Below are positions 20,021 through 28,674 of a DNA stretch of 64,000 nucleotides, piece by piece. The position numbers were made by a program, and so were the translations under genes. The notes under the pieces are model-generated. The model was not told the DNA's origin, ran no database searches, and was given only the letters and a program-made list of their open reading frames with translations. Source of the DNA: an uncultured Bacteroidales bacterium (GTDB taxonomy: Bacteria; Bacteroidota; Bacteroidia; Bacteroidales; UBA932); contig CAKUXR010000015.1 in NCBI GenBank assembly GCA_934700615.1, forward strand, positions 20,753 through 84,752, given 5' to 3'. Each line of letters opens with the position of its first letter. Within the stretch, counting starts at the first letter, position 1.

Positions 20021-20053
20021 TATATTATCAATGTTTATGTTTTAGTCTCTTGT

Positions 20054-22480
20054 CTATTTCGCAGAACGGCACTTGAATACCAGTTCCCCTCCGCGGGTAA
20101 GTTCCTCATGGCTCACTCTGTAACCCTTCAGAGCCTTGCGCCCGAGTGTCATTGACGAAATCCTGTCGTATGACTTCCTGTCCGCGGCAGAATCGCGTCC
20201 GTTCTCGTTGCTTCCCACCTTGCTGATAACAAGCTCGTTATGGCCGTTGTACCATTTCGGGTCCAGGGTAATGGTGACTTTTTCGAAGGTAGGTGCCGTC
20301 AATGTATATGAAGGCTCTCCCGGGCAGTCCGGATAGAAACCCATCATAGAGAAGATCGCCCAGGCTGACATCGTTCCGGTATCATCATTGCCCGGAATGC
20401 CGTCAGGAAGCGTAGTGAAGTACTTTCCGATGAGCTCAGGAATCATCTTCTGTGTACGCCATTCTTCACCCTTGAAACGGCTGAACAGGTAGGCGTAAGC
20501 GATATCCGGCTCATTTGCAGGGTCATACAGACCTTCATTGAACACCATCTGGAGTTTGTCCACGAAGACTTTCTGTCCGCCCATCAGCTGTGCATATCCT
20601 TCCACATCATGAGGAATGAAGAAAGTGTAGTTCCAAGCGCTGCCTTCATGGAAACCCGGAACTTCCTCGAAATTCTCACCCTGACGGGGATTGAATGGAG
20701 AAAGGAATGACCCGTCAGCGTTGAGAGGTCTCAGAGTTCCGGACTCCTGACTGTAGTAATGCTTGTAGTTCAATGACCTTTCCCTGAATGCCTTGGCCTC
20801 ATCCTCATATCCGAGGTCGGCGGCAAGTAGTGAAAGGGCGTTGTCTGCCACGTAGTATTCCAATGCATGTGAAACGGAGTTGTCTCCGGAGAAATCCGCG
20901 GCAAAGAATCCGAGAGGAATGAAACCGTCATGGACATAAGGGTCATTGTCCGGTCTCATCCTGTTCTCCGCTCCCGGCAGAGTCGCAGACTTGATGAATG
21001 CCTGATATGCAGTATAAATGTCAATGTCTTTGAGTCCTTTCAGCCATGTGTCGGTAATTACCGGAATTGCCGGGTCTCCCTCCATAGTGAAGGTCTCGCG
21101 TCCGTAGAGCTCCCACTTCGGCATCCATCCCCACTCGTTGTACATCGATATCATTGACCTTACCATATCGAGCTGGCGCTCAGGGAAGACCAATGTCATG
21201 AGCTGGTGCACATTCCTGTAGGTGTCCCACAGGGAGAAGACGGTGTAGCGGTTATGTCCCGGAGCGACTTTTCCTATACCTGGTTTGCCGGTGTCATATC
21301 TCGCCGCCTTGGTTTCTGAAGGAAGTTTGCCGTCACCGGTGAATTCCATCACAGGGTATTCGCCGTTCACGTCGTTCAAGACATTCGGATGTATAAGTGC
21401 GTGATAAAGAGCGGTATAAAAAACCTCTTTCTGCTTCTTCGAGCCGCCCTCGACCTTGATTCTGGACAGGTCACTGTTCCATGTCGCATTTGCATTGGCA
21501 TGAACCTTATCGAAATCGAAGCCCTTCTGCTCCGCGTCCAGATTCATTCTGGCATTCTCGCAGCTTACGAACGAGACTCCTACCTGGACCATAATCTGCT
21601 CACCTTCAGCGACATTGTCATAGCTGAACCAGAAACCTACATCGTCTCCGGAAATCTCGCGGGCATATCTCGTGTAGAGTTTATACTTGCCCTGGTCAGG
21701 GTCCCAGGCAGCCTCTGCTGTCATCGGACGCTGTTTTTTCCAGTAGCCGCAGCTTGAAGGTGCCTTGCTGACACGCATCACGAAGTAAATCGGGAATACC
21801 GCCTGCGAATTGTAGCAGAAAGTACCCATGAGTTTGGAGCCTTCGATTTCGGTGTCGCTGACTTTGCGGACCGTGGCGCCTGATTCGTTGGTGAGTCCCT
21901 CACCGAGATTCATGAGGATATTCGCCTTCCCGGCCTTGAAAGTGAATCTTTCAATGCTGGTGCGCATTGTCGCCGAGACTTCTGTCCTGATGCCGTAGCG
22001 GGTCAATGTATTTGTGTAATATCCTGGAACAGAGTGCTCTCCGGTATATTCTGAGCCATATTTGCGGTAATCCACTTCGAGGTCTCCGGATGTAGGCATC
22101 GTGAGAAGTGAACCGAGTTCCGGACATCCCACTCCGCTCAGGTTTACGTGAGAAAAGCCTGTGAAAAATTTGTTCTCGTAGCAGTAAGGAGTTGACCACC
22201 AGCGGCTGTCCTTGTCCCAGACGTTCTCGTCGGAGCCCATCACATTGAAAGGGGAGACGCTCATCATTCCGTTCGGACATACGGCTCCGGGGTTGGTCGT
22301 GCCGAAGTTGGTCGTGCCGACAAAAGGATTGACATAGTCGGCAGGCTGCGCTTTGGCATTGACCTGAACCGGCTTTTTCGCGGTCGCGATTTCGGTATTT
22401 TCGGCACCGGAAGAAAGAACTCCCCATCCCGACATTGCGGCCAGGAAGAGGAGACCTTTGACTAAGTATCTTGCAGTCAT
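20054..22480 (-). CDS. GH92-family glycosidase, divergent member
   Basis: 808 residues with an N-terminal signal peptide (LVKGLLFLAAMSGWGVLSSG), probably periplasmic. GH92 features include ADYVNPFVGTTNFG, GFSHVNLSGVGCPELG, FSLWDTYRNVHQLM, HEGSAWNYTFFIPHD and GNDDTGTMSAWAIFSMMGFYPDCPG. It departs from its neighbour at several normally conserved places: WGWMPKWELYGRETFTMEGDP instead of the usual substrate-loop sequence, NEPDIAYAYLF without the paired His of NEPSHH, and GTMSAWAI instead of GQMSAWY. It therefore probably has a different linkage specificity. It sits 4 bases downstream of the GH130 gene and 33 bases upstream of the first GH92, so the two mannosidases are coexpressed. Confidence 0.93.
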   Translation of the reverse strand: MTARYLVKGLLFLAAMSGWGVLSSGAENTEIATAKKPVQVNAKAQPADYVNPFVGTTNFGTTNPGAVCPNGMMSVSPFNVMGSDENVWDKDSRWWSTPYCYENKFFTGFSHVNLSGVGCPELGSLLTMPTSGDLEVDYRKYGSEYTGEHSVPGYYTNTLTRYGIRTEVSATMRTSIERFTFKAGKANILMNLGEGLTNESGATVRKVSDTEIEGSKLMGTFCYNSQAVFPIYFVMRVSKAPSSCGYWKKQRPMTAEAAWDPDQGKYKLYTRYAREISGDDVGFWFSYDNVAEGEQIMVQVGVSFVSCENARMNLDAEQKGFDFDKVHANANATWNSDLSRIKVEGGSKKQKEVFYTALYHALIHPNVLNDVNGEYPVMEFTGDGKLPSETKAARYDTGKPGIGKVAPGHNRYTVFSLWDTYRNVHQLMTLVFPERQLDMVRSMISMYNEWGWMPKWELYGRETFTMEGDPAIPVITDTWLKGLKDIDIYTAYQAFIKSATLPGAENRMRPDNDPYVHDGFIPLGFFAADFSGDNSVSHALEYYVADNALSLLAADLGYEDEAKAFRERSLNYKHYYSQESGTLRPLNADGSFLSPFNPRQGENFEEVPGFHEGSAWNYTFFIPHDVEGYAQLMGGQKVFVDKLQMVFNEGLYDPANEPDIAYAYLFSRFKGEEWRTQKMIPELIGKYFTTLPDGIPGNDDTGTMSAWAIFSMMGFYPDCPGEPSYTLTAPTFEKVTITLDPKWYNGHNELVISKVGSNENGRDSAADRKSYDRISSMTLGRKALKGYRVSHEELTRGGELVFKCRSAK

Positions 22481-22484
22481 TCGT

Positions 22485-23483
22485 TTACAGGATATTTGTG
22501 CGTTTTGTAAACTCGATGATTTCCGGAATGTAACCGAAGGCGAGTCCGGTGACTGTGTCGGCGCATCCGTAGTAGATTGCCACGCGTCCTGTCTCTGGGT
22601 CGTGGAGTGCTGCGCATGGGAAGGTTACATCAGGCACGTCTCCTGTCAGTTCGTAAATCTCTCTTGGAGAGATGAGGTACTGGCCGCTTCTTGCGATGAC
22701 TTTCCATGGCTGCTCGAGGTCGAGGAGCGCTGAACCGAAAGCATAGACATAGCCGTTGCATGAGTGGAGAACTCCGTGATAGAAGAGGAGCCAGCCTTCA
22801 GATGTCTCGATAGGAACAGGGCCTGCGCCGATCTTCATGCACTGCCATGCGCTGACCTCGAACGGAGCCGGTGCCATTACGTGGCGGTGGTGTCCCCAGT
22901 ATTCCATGTCAGGTGACTCTGAATAGAAGATGTCACCGAATGCGGTGTGGCCTGTGTCGCTCGGGCGTGAAAGCAGAGCATACTTGCCGTTGATCTTCTT
23001 AGGGAAGAGAACGCCGTTTCTGTTGTATGGGAGGAATGCATTCTCCAGCTGGTGGAATGTCTTGAAGTCTGTGGTCCATGCGACGCCGATGGTAGGGCCG
23101 TGATAGCCGTTGCACCATGTCACATAGTATTTGTCTTCGATTTTGGCAACGCGAGGGTCATAGCCATATACCCATTCTCCGATTTCAGGATCCGCGCCTT
23201 CGAATTTCACTGTTTCAGGATTGATGTCCCAGTTGAATCCGTCTTTTGAGAAACCTGCATGGAGTGTCATCCTGCGGTTCTTGTCGTCGCAACGGAAAAC
23301 TCCTGCGAATCCGCCCTCGAAAGGTACTACAGCTGAATTGAAGATGCTGTTGGAATCCGGAAGGAGATCTCTTGGAATTACAGGATTGGCGGAATAGCGC
23401 CAGAGAACATCTTTGCATCCTTCAGGACGCTCTTGCCATGGCATGTTTGGGAGATTGTTTCCCTGAATTTTGATTGAACTCAT
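22485..23483 (-). CDS. GH130 beta-mannoside phosphorylase
   Basis: 332 residues from the ATG at 23483. The longer frame to 23516 would overlap the -7 promoter box and is not used. GH130 features: FNSAVVPFEGGFAGVFRCDD, WVYGYDPRVAKIEDKYYVTWCNGYHG (Asp of the DPR motif is the expected acid) and GAGPVPIETSEGWLLFYHGV. It lacks a signal peptide, so it is cytoplasmic. Its length and motifs resemble the GH130_2 group, whose characterised members phosphorolyse Man-beta-1,4-GlcNAc from N-glycan cores or mannooligosaccharides to mannose-1-phosphate. As first gene of the operon with two GH92 mannosidases and manA, the N-glycan core reaction is the best guess. Confidence 0.92.
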   Translation of the reverse strand: MSSIKIQGNNLPNMPWQERPEGCKDVLWRYSANPVIPRDLLPDSNSIFNSAVVPFEGGFAGVFRCDDKNRRMTLHAGFSKDGFNWDINPETVKFEGADPEIGEWVYGYDPRVAKIEDKYYVTWCNGYHGPTIGVAWTTDFKTFHQLENAFLPYNRNGVLFPKKINGKYALLSRPSDTGHTAFGDIFYSESPDMEYWGHHRHVMAPAPFEVSAWQCMKIGAGPVPIETSEGWLLFYHGVLHSCNGYVYAFGSALLDLEQPWKVIARSGQYLISPREIYELTGDVPDVTFPCAALHDPETGRVAIYYGCADTVTGLAFGYIPEIIEFTKRTNIL

Positions 23484-23850
23484 ATCTGACCGTGTTTGTA
23501 GTAATTGTTTATGCAAAGATACAAAACCTTTCGTATTATGCGGTTAGAGGAATAAGACCTCTATTATTATTTAGACACATGAATTGTTCGATTTGACCCC
23601 TTGGACGGCATATTTTATAAAATTTTATATTTTTTGCCATCCTGGAGTGTTGACTTTTGAAAATAATTTCTAATTTTACGGCAGACGGCTGGTTGATGTT
23701 GATATGATTGGCTGGACGATTTTGACAAGTCTGGCCATTTTGATCCGGAATTTGCTTGAACGTTGCGACTTAACAACCTTTGAGGTAGTTTGCATCAAGA
23801 CAAATTCCGGATAGTTATTGCCTAATTGTTTTATATAATACGAAGAGACT
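23484..23850. promoter_or_regulatory. Divergent intergenic region with leader inverted repeat
   Basis: 367 bases without a gene between the mannose operon and the BACON lipoproteins. A weak plus-strand promoter is possible (TTG at 23650-23652, 18 bases, TAATTTTA at 23671-23678). The presumed 5' leader contains a perfect 12-base inverted repeat, ATCCGGAATTTG at 23743-23754 with CAAATTCCGGAT at 23801-23812. The arms extend a further four bases (CTTG/CAAG) with one bulge, giving a stem with a loop of roughly 40 bases. This could be an RNA structure or an operator for a dimeric regulator. Confidence 0.45.
23512..23521 (-). promoter_or_regulatory. -7 promoter box for the GH130/GH92/ROK/manA operon
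   Basis: The minus strand reads GTATCTTTGCA here, the best-known form of the Bacteroidota -7 element, about 30 bases before the GH130 ATG. A clear -33 TTTG at the proper spacing is not seen. It decides against the longer GH130 reading frame. Confidence 0.55.
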
Positions 23851-25515
23851 ATGCGTAAACTATTTTTGACGTGGGCAGCTGCCGTGGCTGCCGTTGCGCT
23901 GGTCGGCTGCAAGGAGGATAATCCTGAGCCGGTCCCAGCACCAGTGATTACACTTGAATCAGAATCAACATCTTCATTTTTCGCTGCTGGCGGAAACGGA
24001 GAAATAAAATACAGTATTGCCAATCCTGTCGAAGGAGTGACACTTCATGCGGACTGCGAAGCAAATTGGGTGACCGATGTGACCGCAGGTGAGGCCAATG
24101 TTACTTTTAATGTCGCTGAAAATGCCGAGGAAGAGGTCAGAAACGCAGAAATCGTCCTCTCCTATGAGGGCGCCGAGCCTGTGAAAGTCAATGTTACTCA
24201 GGCTTCTGCCGTCTATAACTCATTCCAGATAACAGTAGATGAACTCCTTCCATCCACAGTAACACTTTCATGTGTTCCTTCAGATGCGGAAGCCACCTAT
24301 GTGTTCTCCGTAATGAGACAGAGCGAGTTCGACGAGTACGGCAGCGACCAGGCTGTCATTGACTCGGACGTCGCATACGTCAAGGAGAACCCTTCACGCT
24401 TGCGCAAGGGCAGCATTGACAAGGAAGAATTCTCACTCATTTATCAGGGAGTTCCTTATGTCGTCTATGCTTTCGGCGTGACCGAGGAAGGTAAAGTTAC
24501 CTCCAAGGAACTCTTCAAGCAAACTTTCAATGCTCCTGAGCGTCCATCTGTAAGCTTCGGCGAGGTAGCATTGATCCCGGCTGACGGAGGAAAGGTAACT
24601 GTCTCATACACAGTGACAAATCCTATCGCAGGCAAGACCATTACCGCAACTGCTGGCTATGGCGTTGACTGGATTCATGACATCAATGTTACCGACACTG
24701 AGATTTCATTCGTTGCTGACGCCAATTCGGCTGCAGAGCCAGGGAGCGATCCGCGTACCGGATTCATCAGCGTAAGTTATCCTGAGGCATACAATGCGTC
24801 ATTGAACTTCAAGCAGGCATCCCCTGAAAAACCGGCTTTCGAGGTATCGATTACCAAACTTTGGTCGAATGTCATTGAATTCCAGGTTGTTCCTGCAGAT
24901 TTGACTTGCACCTATGTGGCAAAAGTCATGAATGCGTCAAAAGCCGTTGAAATGACAGACGCTCAGATTGTGGCTGATGATGTCGCTGAATTCACGAGGG
25001 CAGACTGGCAAGGAAACCCTGGCAAGATCGAGAAGAAGTACAAAGACGAATATGGCTATGAGGAAGGTGACCTTTGGGAAGGAGTGCAGACCATAAGTGA
25101 TGAAGGAATCAGTGAGTGGGTCAAGAAGTATTACATCATCGTCTATGGAATGGACCTGGAAGGTAATCTGACTACTGACAAGATTATCAGGATTCCTTTC
25201 GAGACAGCAGCAAAGCCTGTCATTACGGTCGATGATTTCGGGATGGTGCCTGTTGAAGGCGGAACATATACAGTCGGCTACAGCATTGAGAACGAGAGAA
25301 AGGGCGAGCCTGTAAGAGCCTCAGTCGGAGGATGGAGCACAGACTGGATCCATGACTTGGTTCTCGATACGGAAAAACATACCGTAACATTCACTGTCGA
25401 TAAGAATACTGACAAGAAGGGTTACTCAGATTACCGCAGCGCTTCCGTTTCCATATCTCATGCGGATGCCTCATATACAAACATTATGGTCAAACAGTTA
25501 TATCCGGAAGAATAA
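23851..25515 (+). CDS. BACON-domain surface lipoprotein (three BACON domains)
   Basis: 554 residues. Lipobox ALVGC (Cys20) is followed by a Pro-rich acidic linker typical of surface-exported lipoproteins. BACON domains, with the typical AxWVTDV...SYEGAEPVKVNVTQ or WIHDI pattern, are at about 35-118, 230-325 and 455-553. Between them are two copies of a roughly 110-residue module with the pattern V-x-PsDaeaTYVFSV...YvVYAFGVTEEGKVTS; the same module occurs four times in the next gene. BACON domains are non-catalytic and associated with carbohydrate or mucin binding. No enzyme motif is seen. Divergent from the mannose operon and cotranscribed with the next gene (26-base gap), it may bind the glycan being degraded. 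Confidence 0.85.
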   Translation: MRKLFLTWAAAVAAVALVGCKEDNPEPVPAPVITLESESTSSFFAAGGNGEIKYSIANPVEGVTLHADCEANWVTDVTAGEANVTFNVAENAEEEVRNAEIVLSYEGAEPVKVNVTQASAVYNSFQITVDELLPSTVTLSCVPSDAEATYVFSVMRQSEFDEYGSDQAVIDSDVAYVKENPSRLRKGSIDKEEFSLIYQGVPYVVYAFGVTEEGKVTSKELFKQTFNAPERPSVSFGEVALIPADGGKVTVSYTVTNPIAGKTITATAGYGVDWIHDINVTDTEISFVADANSAAEPGSDPRTGFISVSYPEAYNASLNFKQASPEKPAFEVSITKLWSNVIEFQVVPADLTCTYVAKVMNASKAVEMTDAQIVADDVAEFTRADWQGNPGKIEKKYKDEYGYEEGDLWEGVQTISDEGISEWVKKYYIIVYGMDLEGNLTTDKIIRIPFETAAKPVITVDDFGMVPVEGGTYTVGYSIENERKGEPVRASVGGWSTDWIHDLVLDTEKHTVTFTVDKNTDKKGYSDYRSASVSISHADASYTNIMVKQLYPEE

Positions 25516-25541
25516 TAAAACCAAAATATCTTTAGACAATT

Positions 25542-27317
25542 ATGAAACCACTGCGCTTTATTAAAGCATTTGCTCTGGTCGGCGTTGTATTCGCCGCTGC
25601 CACAGGATGCAAGAAGGACTCAGAGCCGGCTCCTGTCCCAGAAATCAAGATCGAAACTCCTGCCATCAGTCTCCCTGAGGAGGCGAGTGAAATCGTCATC
25701 AACTATACCGTCTCGAATCCTACGGAAGGTGTACAGCTGAAAGCTTCGTCACAGGCCGAATGGCTTCATTTCGAAGGCGTCGAGAGTGACAAGGTCAAGT
25801 TCATTGCTGACGAGAATCCTGTGGAGGAGCCAAGAAACGGCGAGATCGTCCTTTCCTACCAGGGAGCAAAAGACGTTAAAGTACAGGTTTCCCAGGTTGC
25901 TAAATATGTGACTCCGAAGACATTGACCTTCGAACTCAAGATTCTCGATGTGAAATCCCGTCAGGTGATTGTGGAGTGTATTCCGTCTGACCCTGAGGCG
26001 ACATATATCGCTATGGTGACATACAAGTCCAATATGGAGAAATGGCCTGATGACGACGCGCTTATCGCCAACGACATGGAGTATTTCAAGGAGTGGGGCT
26101 CAGTCTTCGGAAGTGACTGGACAACGTTACTCCGCCATGGCAATATGGAGAATTATGACATCACCATCGACAAGCCGGATACAGACTATATGTTCTATGC
26201 CTACGGCTTGAATGAGGATGGCAGCGTCACCTCACCTCAGGTTTACAGAGTGGAGTTCCATACCCCTCTTCCGGAGGCTCAGGAGTGCACATTCCAGTTC
26301 AACTACCGTCCGGGCATCAACTTCGGCCGTGTCAATGTCTATCCGAGCGACATCCACGTCTCATACATCTGGGGCGTAATGGCCAAGAGCGAGTACAATG
26401 CCCTTCCAAGCGACAAGGCCCAGGCTATCGTAGATAAGATCAAGGCTGACATGGCATCTCAGGGCGGAACCTGGAGAGATTATGTAGGCTATCACAACAA
26501 GTTCAAGAACTACACTGATCTTACAGATGGTGAGGACTATGTGGCTTATGCTTTCGGTGCCGACATTACAGGCGTACCTACCACAGCTGCAATGACTTAT
26601 GAATTTACGGCCAAGACTCTCAAGAAAGTAGCCTGCTCATTTGCAGTAGGTTTCCAGGATGTCCGCGCCACTACATTTGCGGCCAATATCACTCCGACTG
26701 CCGATGTCACATGGGCTGCATACACCCTTCCTTATGAGTATCTCGAGAAGTACAATGGAAGCGCCGAGAACATGACCGAGGTCGTTATCGATACTTTCAA
26801 TGAAAGTGTGAAGGATTGGTGGAAGGACAAGGATATGGTCCACAATGGTGCCCAGCTGCTTTCTTCATACCAGCTCCAGGCTGCTGCCAGCCTCGAATCA
26901 AGCACCAAGCAGATTGTATGCGTGTTCGGTGTGGATGAGAACGGATACCGTATCACTGATGTCTCAGAGGCTGCCGTTACGACTACCGAAAGCGGACTCC
27001 CGTCTGACATGACCATCGGCATCAATGTCAATATGAACGCAGGTGTTGCCGAAATCGAGTTCGAACCATCCAAGATGGAGGCTTATTTCTATGACTTGCT
27101 GGCATATTCTGAGTATGAAAAGTACGAAACCGATGAGGCATTCTTCGCGGAAGTCATGTACAAGTACAGCTCAATGATGCAGTACAAGATGACTATGGGC
27201 AAAGCCAAGATGACCACCGAGTCTCTCCACAAGGGCGAAAAGTATATCGCTTACGCCTTCGGTATGGACGGTGACAAGTCCACTGCGATTTTCAAGAAAG
27301 TCTTCACGATGGAATAA
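25542..27317 (+). CDS. Surface lipoprotein with one BACON domain and four repeated YAFG modules
   Basis: 591 residues. Lipobox AATGC (Cys24), then an acidic Pro-rich linker and a BACON domain at about 35-122 (SQAEWLHFEGV...SYQGAKDVKVQVSQVA). The rest is four successive modules of about 115 residues: each opens with a beta strand, contains a Y-x-[AFD]-x-[VL]-x-x-x-[ES]-[YF] helix start, and most end in a strand of the form DYVAYAFGADITG. I do not recognise a named family for this module. The protein pairs with the previous gene, which alternates the same module with BACON domains. A surface binding role is likely; a structural role in a fibre is an alternative. The stop codon abuts the insertion site of the 27327-27515 element. 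Confidence 0.82.
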   Translation: MKPLRFIKAFALVGVVFAAATGCKKDSEPAPVPEIKIETPAISLPEEASEIVINYTVSNPTEGVQLKASSQAEWLHFEGVESDKVKFIADENPVEEPRNGEIVLSYQGAKDVKVQVSQVAKYVTPKTLTFELKILDVKSRQVIVECIPSDPEATYIAMVTYKSNMEKWPDDDALIANDMEYFKEWGSVFGSDWTTLLRHGNMENYDITIDKPDTDYMFYAYGLNEDGSVTSPQVYRVEFHTPLPEAQECTFQFNYRPGINFGRVNVYPSDIHVSYIWGVMAKSEYNALPSDKAQAIVDKIKADMASQGGTWRDYVGYHNKFKNYTDLTDGEDYVAYAFGADITGVPTTAAMTYEFTAKTLKKVACSFAVGFQDVRATTFAANITPTADVTWAAYTLPYEYLEKYNGSAENMTEVVIDTFNESVKDWWKDKDMVHNGAQLLSSYQLQAAASLESSTKQIVCVFGVDENGYRITDVSEAAVTTTESGLPSDMTIGINVNMNAGVAEIEFEPSKMEAYFYDLLAYSEYEKYETDEAFFAEVMYKYSSMMQYKMTMGKAKMTTESLHKGEKYIAYAFGMDGDKSTAIFKKVFTME

Positions 27318-27326
27318 TATGTAACT

Positions 27327-27515
27327 CAAGTTTCGCAAGTGCGAAACACCGCTTTTGGAGCCCGCAGGGCGAGGGTAAGTCCCTTCCCCGAGGGGAGGGA
27401 TTTAGGGTGAGGGTAACGTACACAAAAAAAAGTGCGTGGGCCTTAAGTCTTCGAATGGGAGACAAACCTCCAATTTGCGCAAACATTCAGCAAGTTATCT
27501 AACTTGCGAAACTTG
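27327..27515. mobile_element. MITE-like element with 13-bp TIRs and 11-bp target duplication
   Basis: 189 bases bounded by perfect inverted repeats CAAGTTTCGCAAG (27327-27339) and CTTGCGAAACTTG (27503-27515). Immediately outside both ends lies the same 11-mer AATATGTAACT (27316-27326 and 27516-27526), a textbook target-site duplication. No transposase is encoded. The left part includes a C/G-rich palindrome (CCCTTCCCCGAGGGGAGGG at 27381-27399). A second copy, in the opposite orientation and about 92% identical over its first 90 bases, is at 60398-60582. It accounts for most of the 324-base gap between 27317 and metX. Confidence 0.85.
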
Positions 27516-27543
27516 AATATGTAACTTGAAAATACTATTTGAG

Positions 27544-27579
27544 GGTCGGCCGGGATATGATTTTCCGGCCGGCCTTTTT
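27544..27579 (+). terminator. Rho-independent terminator
   Basis: Ten-base G/C-rich stem (GGTCGGCCGG at 27544-27553 with CCGGCCGGCC at 27565-27574) followed by TTTTT. It probably ends transcription of the BACON lipoprotein pair before metX. Confidence 0.8.
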
Positions 27580-27609
27580 GGTATTTGCCGTGAGTTTCAC
27601 TATCTTCGC
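27577..27609 (+). promoter_or_regulatory. Putative promoter of metX
   Basis: TTTTG, 20 bases, then TATCTTCGC, close to the Bacteroidota -33/-7 consensus. The -7 box is about 33 bases before the metX ATG. I see no SAM riboswitch in the short leader. Confidence 0.45.
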
Positions 27610-27641
27610 GCCCTGAAAAAAATCTCTCTAAAGGATATCCA

Positions 27642-28664
27642 ATGGAACGGCATACTTATCGGCTTGACGGCGGTTTCTCTTTCGAATCGGGAGGAAGCGT
27701 CTCCACCCTTGAGGTGGCTTATCATACATCCCCGGTGGAATATGAGAAGGGGATGAAAGTTATCTGGATCTGTCATGCGCTGACATCCGATTCCAATGCG
27801 GAAGACTGGTGGTCTGCACTTGTAGGTCCTGGAAAACTCTTCGATACGGAGAAGTACTTTGTAGTGTGCTGCAATATGGTCGGATCCTGCTACGGGTCCA
27901 GCGGACCTTCCAGCATTGACCCGGAAACCGGCAAGCCTTATTATTTCTCATTCCCGAAGGTTACCGTGCGAGATGTCGCCCGGGCATTCGACCTGGTCCG
28001 GATACATCTCGGCATTGACAAGATCGACTTGCTTGTGGGCGCCAGCATGGGCGGATTTCAGGCATTGGAGTGGTCGGTTTTGCGTCCGGAGGTGTTCCCC
28101 CGTGCGGTCTATATCGCCACAAGCTCTCGCGTAAGTCCTTGGCTTACAGCATTTGAGGAATCCCAGCGAATGGCATTGGAGGCTGACTCTACTTTCCGCG
28201 CCTGCGAAAGCCTCAAGGGCGGCAGCAAGGGACTTGAGTGTGCACGTACCATCGCTTTGCTCTCTTACAGGTGCGAGGACGGCTATATCCGTAAGCAGAG
28301 TGAGCAGTCAGACGATGTCATGTTCGCCGACAGGGCCGGCTCTTATCTCCGCTATCAGGGAAACAAACTTGCCAACATATTCGACGCCTATTCTTACTGG
28401 TATCTGACTTACCTTGTGGACAGCGACAATCTCGGCAGGGGAAGAGGCGGCGAAGTTGCGGCTCTCGGCATGATACGTGCAGAGTCCACCTTCATTTGTT
28501 TTGATACGGACCTTCTGTTCCCTCCTCATAAGATGAAATTCATGTCTGAGAATGTGAAAGGTTCTGTATATCATGAGATTAAATCGCATTTCGGGCATGA
28601 CGGCTTCCTTTTGGAGACCGATGATCTGGACAGGATCATGCGTCCGATAGTCGAAAAGCTATAA
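27642..28664 (+). CDS. metX: Homoserine O-acetyltransferase (MetX-type)
   Basis: 340-residue alpha/beta-hydrolase enzyme acylating homoserine for methionine synthesis in the cytoplasm. Family motifs: VIWICHALTSDSNAEDWW (oxyanion region), CNMVGSCYGSSGPSS, the nucleophile elbow LLVGASMGGFQALEW (Ser near 150), the acid region ICFDTDLLFPPHKM and the catalytic His in SHFGHDGFLLE. The length is typical. A shorter downstream start is unlikely because the first residues already match the family (YRLDGGFSFESGG). It is followed 10 bases later by asd, which makes the homoserine precursor, so the pair forms a small aspartate-family operon. Acetyl versus succinyl donor preference cannot be read with certainty. 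Confidence 0.93.
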   Translation: MERHTYRLDGGFSFESGGSVSTLEVAYHTSPVEYEKGMKVIWICHALTSDSNAEDWWSALVGPGKLFDTEKYFVVCCNMVGSCYGSSGPSSIDPETGKPYYFSFPKVTVRDVARAFDLVRIHLGIDKIDLLVGASMGGFQALEWSVLRPEVFPRAVYIATSSRVSPWLTAFEESQRMALEADSTFRACESLKGGSKGLECARTIALLSYRCEDGYIRKQSEQSDDVMFADRAGSYLRYQGNKLANIFDAYSYWYLTYLVDSDNLGRGRGGEVAALGMIRAESTFICFDTDLLFPPHKMKFMSENVKGSVYHEIKSHFGHDGFLLETDDLDRIMRPIVEKL

Positions 28665-28674
28665 ATATTGGATT

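Noticed and set aside
20054..22480. GH92 as a mannose-1-phospho-mannose hydrolase like the Cellulosimicrobium enzyme
   Set aside because: As I recall, that enzyme has Gln in place of the general-acid Glu; both GH92 proteins here keep Glu in EGNAW/EGSAW.
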